From Geodermatophilus sabuli (GTDB lineage: Bacteria > Actinomycetota > Actinomycetes > Mycobacteriales > Geodermatophilaceae): a stretch of 64,000 bases of DNA. The notes under the pieces were generated by a model, which saw nothing but the letters and a program-made list of their open reading frames with translations, did no database searches and was not told where the DNA came from. The stretch is taken from the NCBI RefSeq assembly GCF_900215145.1, contig NZ_OBDO01000001.1, forward strand, positions 496,001 to 560,000. Direction: 5' to 3'. Both the position numbers and the translations under genes were made by a program. This document shows, piece after piece, positions 1-7,751 of the stretch. How positions within the stretch are numbered: the first letter of the stretch is position 1; each line of letters opens with the position of its first letter.

Positions 1-1
1 C

Positions 2-61
2 GGCCAGCGACCCGCCGGCCAACTGGTGATCTCCCCCGCCACCGTGTCCCGGCGGCGCTGA
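2..61 (+). CDS. C-terminal end of an upstream gene (partial)
   Basis: An open frame enters from the left edge and stops with TGA at 59-61, giving 19 residues that end in three arginines. A ribosome site and the next start follow about 35 bases later, which fits a real gene end. Nothing in the tail identifies a family, and the call rests only on frame and spacing. Confidence 0.3.
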   Translation, partial: GQRPAGQLVISPATVSRRR

Positions 62-107
62 CCGGCGCGACCGGACCCGCCGCCTCCTCTCTCGCGAAGG
101 AGTTCCC

Positions 108-293
108 GTGCCCACCCCGACGACGACCGTCGCCCGCCCCGACCAGGACGAGCATCCGCTGGAGTCCGGAGCCGACGCCGGCTGTGCCGTGTGCCCGCAC
201 CCGATCGCCGGTCACGACCCCATCGCGCTGCGGTACTGCCGGGCCACCCAGGACACCGCCGCCCAGCGCGGTTGCGTCTGTCGGAACACCTGA
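108..293 (+). CDS. small Cys/His-rich protein, probably metal-binding
   Basis: This 61-residue protein starts at GTG 108 behind a good ribosome site (GAAGGAG, 95-101). The first 25 residues are polar and probably disordered. The rest carries a CxxCPH element, a GHDP element, a lone Cys after RY, and an RGCVC ending: five cysteines and two to three histidines in about 35 residues. That spacing suggests a small zinc- or iron-binding fold. I recall similar RGC-V/I-C proteins as conserved hypotheticals in actinomycetes but know no function. It lies 36 bases before a GntR gene, and its stop overlaps a palindrome that may be that regulator's operator. Confidence 0.6.
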   Translation: MPTPTTTVARPDQDEHPLESGADAGCAVCPHPIAGHDPIALRYCRATQDTAAQRGCVCRNT

Positions 294-313
294 GACACGA
301 GCTTGCATCTCAG
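290..313 (+). promoter_or_regulatory. palindrome before the GntR gene, candidate operator
   Basis: Arms CTGAGA (290-295) and TCTCAG (308-313) are perfect inverted repeats around a 12-base centre that is partly symmetric (AGCT in the middle). The site ends 16 bases before GTG 330. FadR/FCD-type GntR regulators bind short palindromes at their own promoters, so autoregulation is plausible. No binding evidence exists. Confidence 0.35.
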
Positions 314-329
314 TCGCTAGGGTGCGCCG

Positions 330-980
330 GTGGCCGACACCTCACCGGCAGCCCCGGACCGTCCCGCAGCCGAGCGTGCCTACGCGCTGACCAAGGAGCT
401 GGTCCTCTCCGGGCAGCTGCCCGGGGGCCACCTGTTCAGCGAGGGCGACATCGCGGCCCGCCTCGGCGTGAGCCGCACCCCGGTGCGGGAGGCGTTCCTC
501 CGGCTGGAGGCCGAGCAGCTCCTGACGCTCGTCCCCAGGCGCGGGGCGATCGTGGTGCCGGTGCCGCCCGGAGAGGCCGAGGACGTCCTCGACGCCCGGG
601 AGGCGGTGGAGGGCGCGGCCGTCCGGCGGCTGCTGCGCGAGCCCGCGCGGCTGCCGGCAGCGCTGGGATCCCTGCGCGCGGCCCTGGAGGTGCAGCGGCG
701 CGCTGCGGACCGGGGTGACCTCGGCGCCTTCGCGCAGGCCGACGAGGGCTTCCACCGGGCGGTCGTGGCGGCCGCGGGCAACGCGCTCCTGACCCGCTTC
801 TACACCGGGCTGGCCGACCGCCAGCGGCGGATGAGCATGCACGCGCTCGGCCCGGTCCCGGAACAGCTGCCGGTCGTCCTCGGACAGCACGAGGAGCTCC
901 TCGCCACCATCGAGGCCCGCGACGAGGCGGGGTTCGCCGCCGCGCTGCGGGCCCACCTCGACGGGACCCACCGGCGGTGA
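330..980 (+). CDS. GntR-family transcriptional regulator, FCD (FadR-type) effector domain
   Basis: 216 residues, normal for the FCD subgroup. Residues about 12-75 form the winged helix: a GDIAARLGVSRTPVREA recognition region followed by a wing with the PRRGAIV motif. Residues about 85-210 are the all-helical FCD domain, with the DEGFHRAV and QHEELL segments that contribute Asp/His metal or ligand contacts. FCD regulators usually sense organic or hydroxy acids. The stop overlaps the GTG start of the next gene, an MFS transporter, so the pair is co-translated and the regulator probably controls that transporter. The ligand cannot be read from sequence. Confidence 0.88.
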   Translation: MADTSPAAPDRPAAERAYALTKELVLSGQLPGGHLFSEGDIAARLGVSRTPVREAFLRLEAEQLLTLVPRRGAIVVPVPPGEAEDVLDAREAVEGAAVRRLLREPARLPAALGSLRAALEVQRRAADRGDLGAFAQADEGFHRAVVAAAGNALLTRFYTGLADRQRRMSMHALGPVPEQLPVVLGQHEELLATIEARDEAGFAAALRAHLDGTHRR

Positions 981-2200
981 GCGCGGGTTCGTGGCGGGCG
1001 GCGGCCGCGGCCGTCTTCGCCTGCGGGTGGGGCGGCAACCAGTTCACGCCCCTGCTGGTCATGTACCGCGAGGCCGGCTGGTCGGCGCTGACGGTGAACG
1101 CGCTGCTGGGTGCCTACGTGGTCGGCCTCGTGCCGGGCCTGCTGGTCGCCGCGACTCTGGCCGAGCGCTGGGGACGGCGGCGGGTGGTGACCGCCGGGGT
1201 GCTGGCGTCGCTGGGAGCCAGCCTGCTGCTGGCGGCCGGCCCGCTGGGCGTCGCGTGGATCGCCGCCGGCCGGTTCGTCACCGGCACCGCCGTGGCGGTG
1301 GCGATGGCCGTCGGGACGACGTGGGTGCTGGAGCTGTCCCGGGCCGCGGGGACCGATCCCGGCACCGGGGCGCGCCGCGGGGCGATGTGGCTGACACTGG
1401 GCTTCGCGGCCGGCCCCGGGGTCGCCGGGCTGCTGGCGCAGTGGGGACCGCTGCCGATGGTCCTGCCGTACCTCGTGCACGCGGTGCTCGCGCTCGCCGT
1501 CCTCCCGTTCCTGCCGGGCGTCCCCGAGACCGGCCGCATCGGGACGCGGGGGAGAGGGGCACGGTTCGCGGGAGTCCGGCACCCGCGCTTCCTGCGGGTC
1601 GTGGTGCCGATGGCGCCGTGGATCTTCGGGTCGGCCGGCGTCGCGTACGCGATCATGCCGCAGCTCGTGGGCGACCGGCTCGGCTCCTGGGGGCTGGCCT
1701 ACTCCACCCTGCTCACCGTCGCCACCCTCGGCGCGGGTGCTCTCGTCCAGCCGGTGGCGAAGCGGCTGGACTCGACCACCAGCGCCCGCGCGGTGGCGGT
1801 GTCGATGGTCGTGATGTCGGCCGGGCTGGCGCTCAGCACGGTCGCGGCCGTCGTCCGCTCGCCCGTGGTGGCCCTCGTCGCCGCCGTCGCGCTGGGGGCG
1901 GCGTACGGCATCGCCGTGGTGTCCGGGTTGCTGGAGCTGCAGCGGCTGGCGCGGCCGGAGGAGCTGGCGGCGCTCACCGGCGTCTACTACGTCCTGGCCT
2001 ACATCGGCTTCCTGCTGCCCACCCTGCTGGCGCTGCTCAGCCGGGCCGCCCCCTACCCGGTGCTGCTGGCCGGCCTCGCGCTGGTGGCCCTCGCCGGGAC
2101 CGCCGTCGTCCTCCGCCACTCACGCTCGGACCTCCCCGGCGAGCACGGCCTCGACGCGAGCCGCCGCCGCGAGCAGCCGGCCGTCGTCGCCGGGCAGTGA
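977..2200 (+). CDS. major facilitator superfamily transporter
   Basis: 407 residues rich in hydrophobic helices (about 12 predicted by eye) with the MFS signature AERWGRRRVV between helices 2 and 3. GTG 977 overlaps the GntR stop (GTGA), so the two are translationally coupled and the regulator likely governs export or import of its own effector. The C-terminus runs 81 bases into the 3' end of the convergent amidase gene: the last ~27 codons (polar, Arg-rich tail) are antisense to amidase codons. Substrate unknown; the overall look is of a small-molecule or drug-type carrier. Confidence 0.82.
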   Translation: MSAGSWRAAAAAVFACGWGGNQFTPLLVMYREAGWSALTVNALLGAYVVGLVPGLLVAATLAERWGRRRVVTAGVLASLGASLLLAAGPLGVAWIAAGRFVTGTAVAVAMAVGTTWVLELSRAAGTDPGTGARRGAMWLTLGFAAGPGVAGLLAQWGPLPMVLPYLVHAVLALAVLPFLPGVPETGRIGTRGRGARFAGVRHPRFLRVVVPMAPWIFGSAGVAYAIMPQLVGDRLGSWGLAYSTLLTVATLGAGALVQPVAKRLDSTTSARAVAVSMVVMSAGLALSTVAAVVRSPVVALVAAVALGAAYGIAVVSGLLELQRLARPEELAALTGVYYVLAYIGFLLPTLLALLSRAAPYPVLLAGLALVALAGTAVVLRHSRSDLPGEHGLDASRRREQPAVVAGQ

Positions 2201-3469
2201 CTCCAGCGAGACGCCGATCGGCAGCCCGGCCGCGGTCGCGCCGGCCGGCAGCGAGATCGCCGGCATGCCGGCGGTGGAGCCCGGGCCGGTGTTGCGGATC
2301 GTGGTCAGGAAGACGGGGACCTGCCGCCCGTTGAGCTCGGTCGTGTCGTCGTCCCCGACCGGGGGCGCCGGCAGCGGCACCGTCGGGTAGACGAGCGCGT
2401 CGAGCCGCCCGCCGTCCGCAGGGCGCAGCGCGGCGGTGTAGGCGGCGCGCAGCCGCTCCCGGACGACGAGGTTTGCCCGGTAGACCGCCTCGGTGACCGA
2501 GCCGCTCGCGGCGAACTCCAGCGCGCCGCGGACGTCGGGGGAGGCGACCTGCTCCAGGACGTCGGCGAACGTCAGCCGGCCCTCGGGCCCCGGGAGGCCG
2601 GCGAGGTAGGCCGGCAGCTCCAGGGCGACCTCGAAGAAGACGATCGGGAAGCCGCACTCGGCATCGAGCTCGTGCGCGTCGGCGACGTCCACCTCGACCA
2701 GCTCGACGCCGGCGTCGGCCAGCAGGTCCAGCGCGTGCCGCGCGGTGGCCGCGACGTCGGGATGCAGGTCGTCGTAGAAGCCGGTCCGGGGGACGCCGAG
2801 CCGCAGCGGGCCCTCCCCAGCGGTGGGGGCGGGCTGCCCGGTGACCAGCTCGTCGACGGTGGCGGCGTCGGCGACGGTGGTGGCCAGGACGCCGGCGGTG
2901 TCCCGGGTGCGGGAGATCGGCACGGTGCGGCCGGTGCCCCAGCGGCCGACCGTGGGACGCCAGCCGACCAGACCGCAGTGCGCGGCCGGCACCCGCACCG
3001 ACCCGCCGGTGTCGGTGCCCAGGGCGACCGGCACCACGCCGGTGGCGACGGCGACCGCGGACCCGCCGGACGAGCCGCCGGCCGAGCGGCTGGGGTCGTG
3101 CGGGTTGCGGACCGGCCCGAACGCCGCGTTGTTGCTCGTGACGCCGAGCGCCAGCTCGTGCAGGTTGGTCTTGCCGACCACCGCGGCCCCGGCGGCGCGC
3201 AGCCGCTCGACCGCGTGCTGGTCGCGGCCGGGCCGGGAGTCCCGCAGCGCGGGGGTGCCGCCGGTGGTCGGCAGGTCGCGCGTGTCCAGGTTGTCCTTCA
3301 CCGCGACGGGGACGCCGGCCAACGACCCCGACCCGCCCACCGGGGCCTCGGCCACCGTGACGAACGCGCCCAGGGCCGCGATCTCGTGCGCCCGGGCGAG
3401 GCTCCCGGCCACCACCTCCGCCGCGGACGACGCCGCGATGCGCTGCCGGACCTGCTCGAGCGTGTGCAT
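2120..3469 (-). CDS. amidase (amidase-signature family)
   Basis: 449 residues with the full amidase-signature core. The Ser-cisSer-Lys triad is visible: Lys58 in AVKDN, Ser133 in the GGSSGGSA stretch (131-138), and Ser157 in GTDTGGS. The family hydrolyses amides (aryl or alkyl amides, allophanate, indoleacetamide) through an acyl-serine intermediate in the cytoplasm. The start ATG at 3469 has GGGAGG about nine bases upstream. It is a single-gene unit; its 3' end overlaps the convergent MFS gene. It differs from GatA by lacking gatB/gatC neighbours, so a catabolic amidase is more likely. Substrate not assignable. Confidence 0.85.
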   Translation of the reverse strand: MHTLEQVRQRIAASSAAEVVAGSLARAHEIAALGAFVTVAEAPVGGSGSLAGVPVAVKDNLDTRDLPTTGGTPALRDSRPGRDQHAVERLRAAGAAVVGKTNLHELALGVTSNNAAFGPVRNPHDPSRSAGGSSGGSAVAVATGVVPVALGTDTGGSVRVPAAHCGLVGWRPTVGRWGTGRTVPISRTRDTAGVLATTVADAATVDELVTGQPAPTAGEGPLRLGVPRTGFYDDLHPDVAATARHALDLLADAGVELVEVDVADAHELDAECGFPIVFFEVALELPAYLAGLPGPEGRLTFADVLEQVASPDVRGALEFAASGSVTEAVYRANLVVRERLRAAYTAALRPADGGRLDALVYPTVPLPAPPVGDDDTTELNGRQVPVFLTTIRNTGPGSTAGMPAISLPAGATAAGLPIGVSLESLPGDDGRLLAAAARVEAVLAGEVRA

Positions 3470-3550
3470 GTCGCCGCCTCCCGCCGGACCCGGGCCGGAG
3501 CGCCCCGGGGTGCGGCGTCATCCTGCCGGTGACGGAACTACCGTGGCGCC

Positions 3551-4420
3551 GTGCGGATCGCCTCCCTGCTGCCGGCCGCGACGGAGATGGTGACGGCGCT
3601 GGGGCTGGCCGACCGGCTGGTCGCGGTCACCTTCGAGTGCGCCGCCGAGGCGCGGGAGCGCTGCCCGGTCGTGGTGGACACCGCCATCCCGCCGGATCTC
3701 TCGCCGGGGCAGATCGACGCCTGGGTGCGGGACCGGGTGGGCGCGGGGCTGCCCCTGTACGAGCTCGACCGCGGGGCACTGGCCGCGGCCGGCCCCGAAC
3801 TCATCCTCACCCAGGACCTCTGCCGGGTGTGCGCGCTGCCGGCGGGCACGGTGGAGGAGGCCCGCCACGCCATCGGCACCGACGCGCAGGTGGTGTCGAT
3901 CGACCCGCACACCCTGGACGAGGTGCTCGACGCCCTCGCGACGGTGGGGCGCGCGGCCGGTGTCCCGGACGCCGCCGCGGCGCTCGTCGCGGGGCTCCGG
4001 GCGCGACTGGCCGCCGTCGAGCGCGCGGTCGCCGGCCGGCCGCGCCCCCGGGTGCTCCTCCTGGAGTGGACCGACCCGCCGTTCCTTCCCGGCCACTGGG
4101 TGCCCGAGCTCGTGCGCCGCGCGGGCGGCGAGCCCGTCGGCGCGGCCGAGGGGAGCCGGAGCGTGGCCGTGGACTGGGCGGAGCTGCCGGCCGCGGACCT
4201 CGTCGTCGTCGCGCCGTGCGGTCTGGACCTGGCGGCAGCGGTCGGGCAGTGCGCGGTCGTCGCCGAGCGCCTGCCCGGCGTCCCGCTGCTGGCGATCGAC
4301 TCGGCCCGCTACGTGGTGCAGGCCGGGCCCGCGCTCGTCGACGGCGTCGAGGCCCTGGCCTGGGCCCTGCACCCCGATGCCGTCCCCGAGCCACCGCCCG
4401 GTCGCGTCAGACGGCGCTGA
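3551..4420 (+). CDS. BtuF-like cobalamin/metal-chelate binding-fold protein, no signal peptide
   Basis: 289 residues. It begins directly with the RIASLLPAATE motif typical of the BtuF/FhuD periplasmic-binding fold, followed by an LILTQDLCRVCA segment of the cobalamin-binding-protein subgroup. No signal sequence or lipobox precedes the fold, so it is probably cytoplasmic, as many actinobacterial members are. No permease or ATPase genes are adjacent, so a role in vitamin import is unproven. Its end overlaps the convergent RibBA-like gene by 14 bases. GTG 3551 is the only sensible start because the fold begins there. Confidence 0.72.
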   Translation: MRIASLLPAATEMVTALGLADRLVAVTFECAAEARERCPVVVDTAIPPDLSPGQIDAWVRDRVGAGLPLYELDRGALAAAGPELILTQDLCRVCALPAGTVEEARHAIGTDAQVVSIDPHTLDEVLDALATVGRAAGVPDAAAALVAGLRARLAAVERAVAGRPRPRVLLLEWTDPPFLPGHWVPELVRRAGGEPVGAAEGSRSVAVDWAELPAADLVVVAPCGLDLAAAVGQCAVVAERLPGVPLLAIDSARYVVQAGPALVDGVEALAWALHPDAVPEPPPGRVRRR

Positions 4421-5495
4421 GCCCTCCGTCGGCGGCCGGTGACGCGCAGCCGACCACCGGGACCCCGAACCGTCCGAGGCCGATGGCGTCCCCGGGGTCG
4501 TCGGCGAGCACGACCGCCGAGCGGACGCCCAGGTCCAGCAGGACGTGCGCGGCCACCCGGTGGGTGGACCGCGACCCGCGACCGCCGGACGGCGCACCCG
4601 CGTGGCGCTCGCACGGCGACCGTCTCCCGCGCAGGTAGACGACGACGCCCTGCCCGGACGCCCGCACGGCGGCGAGCGCGGCGTCCAGGTCGCCGGCGCA
4701 GCGGCACTGCACGGAGCCCAGCAGGTCGCCGGCGAGGCACTCGACGTGGACGCGGACGGGCACCGCCTCCCCGCCGGCGACGTCCCCGGCGACCACCGCG
4801 AGGTGTTCCGTGCCGTCGACGTCGTCGACGTAGGCGTGGCTCCGGAACCGCCCGTGCCGGTTGGTCACGGAGGCGGTCCCGACCGGGCGCACCGGTGACT
4901 CGACCCGCTCCCGGTGCCGGACGACGTCCGCCACGCTCAACGCAGCCAGGACGTCCAGCGCGGGGGGCAGCGGCTCCGACGCCGGCTCCGGGACGGCCGC
5001 GAACACCGCCGCGGGGACCAGTCCCGCCAGCCGGCACAGGTCGGCCGCGGCCTCGGGCGGCGCGGGGCGCTCCAGCACGCCACCCGGACGCACCCGCACC
5101 GGCACGACGTGGCCCGGGCGGACGAGGTCCCCCGGCGTCGTCGACGGGTGCGCCAGCGCACGGGCGGTGCGGGCTCGCTCGAGGGCGGAGATCCCCGTCG
5201 TCAGCCCGGCGCAGGCGTCGACCGACACGGCGAAGGCCTCGCGGCCGGCGTCGTCGGCCTCCATCAGGGGGATGTCGAGCGCGGCGAGCCGTTCCCCCTC
5301 GAGGGCGACGCAGGCGAAGCCACTGCTGTAGCGCACCAGGAGCGCCATGGTCCGGCCGGTCACCCGCTCGGCGGCGATCACCAGGTGCCGCTCGCCGGCG
5401 GAGGTCAGGACCACCGGCTCGCCGCGGCGCAGCGCAGCCAGGGCGCCGGGCACGTCGTCGACCCGCTCCGGCCGCTCGGCCAGCACCGCGGTCAC
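4407..5495 (-). CDS. degenerate RibBA paralogue (DHBP synthase / GTP cyclohydrolase II-like)
   Basis: GTG 5495 overlaps the FMN-reductase stop, giving 362 residues. The N-terminal half follows the DHBP synthase fold (a GHVVPVR motif is present) but lacks the acidic EDEGD loop: residues about 28-37 read VVLTSAGERH. The His-Thr-Glu catalytic motif is replaced by PAPPEA. The C-terminal half keeps the three zinc cysteines of GTP cyclohydrolase II (Cys253, Cys264, Cys266). However, the EGRGIGL loop is replaced after residue 290, and about 35 residues including the RDY catalytic region are missing. Both activities look lost. It sits with LLM1 and FMN reductase, so a flavin-related non-catalytic or new role is possible; decay to a pseudogene is the alternative. 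A canonical copy lies at 59660-60937. Confidence 0.7.
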   Translation of the reverse strand: MTAVLAERPERVDDVPGALAALRRGEPVVLTSAGERHLVIAAERVTGRTMALLVRYSSGFACVALEGERLAALDIPLMEADDAGREAFAVSVDACAGLTTGISALERARTARALAHPSTTPGDLVRPGHVVPVRVRPGGVLERPAPPEAAADLCRLAGLVPAAVFAAVPEPASEPLPPALDVLAALSVADVVRHRERVESPVRPVGTASVTNRHGRFRSHAYVDDVDGTEHLAVVAGDVAGGEAVPVRVHVECLAGDLLGSVQCRCAGDLDAALAAVRASGQGVVVYLRGRRSPCERHAGAPSGGRGSRSTHRVAAHVLLDLGVRSAVVLADDPGDAIGLGRFGVPVVGCASPAADGGLSAV

Positions 5496-6145
5496 CTCGG
5501 GCCGCCCTGCGGACCGAGGAGCGCGGGCGCTCGCCGTGCCGACACCAGTTCGGCGAACCGGACGACCTCGTCGGCGACCGTGTGCAGCTGTTCCAGGACC
5601 CGCTGGTCGCTGCACGCCCCATCCGCGAAGCTGCACTGCGCCGAGTTGATGGCGGCTCCGTAGGGCGTGACCCACCCGCGCAGTGCGTGGACGATCGCCC
5701 GCAGCGCGGTCAGCGTCGTCACCGAGGCCTGCCAGCCGTAGGCCGTGACGATCAGCCCGACGGACCGGTCGGCGAGGTAGGGCAGCCGGTCCGCGCGCAT
5801 GTCCTCGGTGTAGTCGAGGGCGTTCTTCACCAGGCCCGAGAGCGAGCCGTGGTAGCCCGGCGAGGCGACGATCACCCCGTCGGCCCGGCGCAGCTCGGCG
5901 ACGAGCTCCTCGGCCACCGGGCCACCGCTCCCGGACTCCGGGGCGTACATCGGCAGCTGGGCCAGCTCCGCGCCGGTGAAGACGCGGGTGGTGGCGCCCA
6001 GCGCCTCGGCACGACGCATCGCGGTGCGCAGCGCCTGCTCGCTGGACGAGCCCGGCCGCACGGTCCCGCCGATGCCCACGACGTGCAGTGGCCGTACCAC
6101 GCCCTCTGCCCGGTCCGGTGGGGCGGCGGTCGCCGCCGCGTCCAC
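5492..6145 (-). CDS. NAD(P)H-dependent FMN reductase (SsuE/MsuE-like)
   Basis: 217 residues with the flavodoxin-like FMN reductase fold. An FMN-phosphate loop (GTVRPGSSSEQAL) lies near residue 27, and the SPGYHGSLSGLVKNALDY segment is diagnostic of the family. It reduces FMN with NAD(P)H and hands FMNH2 to a partner monooxygenase. GTG 6145 lies one base after the LLM1 stop and its own stop overlaps the RibBA-like start, so the three genes form one translationally coupled operon. This strongly suggests LLM1 is FMNH2-dependent rather than F420-dependent. A shorter start inside the first 20 residues is possible. Confidence 0.88.
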   Translation of the reverse strand: MDAAATAAPPDRAEGVVRPLHVVGIGGTVRPGSSSEQALRTAMRRAEALGATTRVFTGAELAQLPMYAPESGSGGPVAEELVAELRRADGVIVASPGYHGSLSGLVKNALDYTEDMRADRLPYLADRSVGLIVTAYGWQASVTTLTALRAIVHALRGWVTPYGAAINSAQCSFADGACSDQRVLEQLHTVADEVVRFAELVSARRAPALLGPQGGPR

Positions 6146-6146
6146 G

Positions 6147-7397
6147 TCAGGCCCCCGCCGGCACGGCCGGCCGGCTCGCCGCGGCCACCCGCTGCTGGCT
6201 GACCTGCGGCGTCCAGTGGTCGGGCTGGTCGGCCCACAGGTCGCGCAGCTGCGGGATGACCTGGGTGCCGAACAGGTGGGTGTTCTCCGCCGCGGTCTCC
6301 TCGGGGAGGTTGCCCATGTGCAGCGACGCGATGAGCTGGCCGACGCGCAGCTCGGTCGCCAGCTCGCGCAGCCGCTGGGCCACCCGGTCAGGGGTGCCGG
6401 CGACGATGTAGCCCTTCTCGTCGTACTCCCAGAAGCTCATCTCGCCCTTGACCGCGCGCTCGCGGTCCGCGGCCGCCGCCGGGTCGCTGGTGTTCTTGAG
6501 CGTCTCGGCGAGGGAGCGCGTCGAGTTGTAGCCGGGCGGGGTGGCGAATCGCATGGAGGGGTTGCGGACCCGCTGGAAGTACTTGACCGCCTCGTAGTAC
6601 TTCGCCTCGGCCTCGGCGTCGGTGTCGGCCACGCAGACCAGCTGGGTGAACGCCATCCGGTGCGGGTTCATGTCCCCGTCGTGGGCGGCGACGTAGTCCC
6701 AGTAGCCGTCCACCAGGGGCTTGGCGGCCTGCAGCCCGGAGAAGGACAGGTGGCCGTAGCAGTAGTTCTCCCGCGTCACCAGCTCCCAGGTCTCGACGCT
6801 GCTGGAGCCCGGGATCCAGATGGGGGGCCGCTGCTGGATCGGTCGCGGCCACAGGTTGACGTAGCGCAGCTGGGTGTACTTGCCGTTGAACGCGAACGGC
6901 TCCCGCTCCTCCCAGGCCCGCAGGACCAGCCGGCGCGCCTCGTGGAAGCGGTCGCGCAGCTCCACCGGCGTCCGGGCGTAGGCGAAGGCCGAGTCCATCG
7001 GCGTCCCGAAGACGAAGCCGGCGATGAGGCGGCCCTCGGACAGGCAGTCGAGGTAGGCCATCTCCTCCGCGACGCGGGTCGGCGGGTTGTACAGCGCCAG
7101 CGAGTCGCCGATCACCAGGATCGCCGCGTTCTGCGTGCTGCTCGCGAGGCTCGCGGCCAGCAGGTTGGGCGACGGCGTCATCGCGAACGGCGTCTGGTGG
7201 TGCTCGTTGACCGCGAGGCCGTCGAAGCCGTCCCGGTCCGCCTGCTGCATGAGGCGGATGAACATCCGGTAGTTCTCGCCCACCCGGCCGGAGTCGGCCA
7301 TGTCGATGGGGCTGTCCACCCACCCGCCCTGGCCGGGCGCCGGGAACCGGTCGGGGAGGTCGTCGTAGGTCACTTCCGCGAACCAGTGGAACTTCAT
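6147..7397 (-). CDS. luciferase-like flavin-dependent monooxygenase (LLM1)
   Basis: 416 residues from ATG 7397, which is preceded by GATGAGG; the open frame upstream is non-coding. It has a bacterial-luciferase TIM-barrel: the start MKFHWFAE, an NEHHQTPFAMTPSPN segment, RVAEEMAYLDCLSEGR, and FNGKYTQLRYVNLWPRP. LLM2 (29329-30570) matches it closely from end to end. The family inserts one oxygen atom using FMNH2 and O2, for example in type II Baeyer-Villiger, desulfonating or terpene monooxygenase reactions. First gene of the operon with FMN reductase, and divergent from two GAF-PucR regulators. Substrate unknown; the island context (SDRs, hydrolases, CoA ligase) favours ketone oxidation. Confidence 0.86.
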   Translation of the reverse strand: MKFHWFAEVTYDDLPDRFPAPGQGGWVDSPIDMADSGRVGENYRMFIRLMQQADRDGFDGLAVNEHHQTPFAMTPSPNLLAASLASSTQNAAILVIGDSLALYNPPTRVAEEMAYLDCLSEGRLIAGFVFGTPMDSAFAYARTPVELRDRFHEARRLVLRAWEEREPFAFNGKYTQLRYVNLWPRPIQQRPPIWIPGSSSVETWELVTRENYCYGHLSFSGLQAAKPLVDGYWDYVAAHDGDMNPHRMAFTQLVCVADTDAEAEAKYYEAVKYFQRVRNPSMRFATPPGYNSTRSLAETLKNTSDPAAAADRERAVKGEMSFWEYDEKGYIVAGTPDRVAQRLRELATELRVGQLIASLHMGNLPEETAAENTHLFGTQVIPQLRDLWADQPDHWTPQVSQQRVAAASRPAVPAGA

Positions 7398-7751
7398 CGC
7401 AGCCTCATCTCGGATTCCCGGCGTTCTCGCCGCCCGCCTCGGACACCGCCACTCTCGGCCGCCGTCGGTGACGCGGACAACAGACGTCCGCCCACTCGTG
7501 CCAGGGGACCGGTGGGCAGCCTCACACCGGGCGGGTGGTCCCGGCGCCACCTGTGGTGACGGCGTCCGGTGTGGAGGGATGTCCACCCCGGAGGGGTCCG
7601 GTGTGTGCCGGCACCCCTGTCGGAAAGCGGCGTACCCCTCGCACACTCGGGTCCAGTGAGATCGGTCACAGGGGGCATCCGTCCAGGTGGAGGCCCCCGG
7701 GCCCTCGGCGAGCTGCCGTACGGTGGCCGAGACGGAGGTGATCCGGGCCAC
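7398..7751. promoter_or_regulatory. divergent control region between LLM1 and GAF-PucR genes
   Basis: A 354-base non-coding stretch. The octamer CCGGTGTG occurs twice as part of a ten-base direct repeat GTCCGGTGTG (7564-7573 and 7596-7605), 32 bases apart or about three helical turns. It occurs once inverted as CACACCGG (7523-7530). The plus-strand gene has a near-perfect ribosome site GGAGGTGAT at 7734-7742. The repeats are candidate binding sites for the adjacent PucR-type regulators. No clear -35/-10 pair is visible. Confidence 0.4.

Noticed and set aside
800-2119. Long minus-strand open frame (439 codons) opposite the MFS gene
   Set aside because: The translation is Arg/Gly/Pro/Gln-rich without domains, and it mirrors a well-supported MFS gene. 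It is a typical high-GC shadow frame.
6147-7397. LLM1 as an F420-dependent enzyme
   Set aside because: LLM barrels include F420 users, but an overlapping FMN reductase gene and a RibBA-like gene point to FMN.
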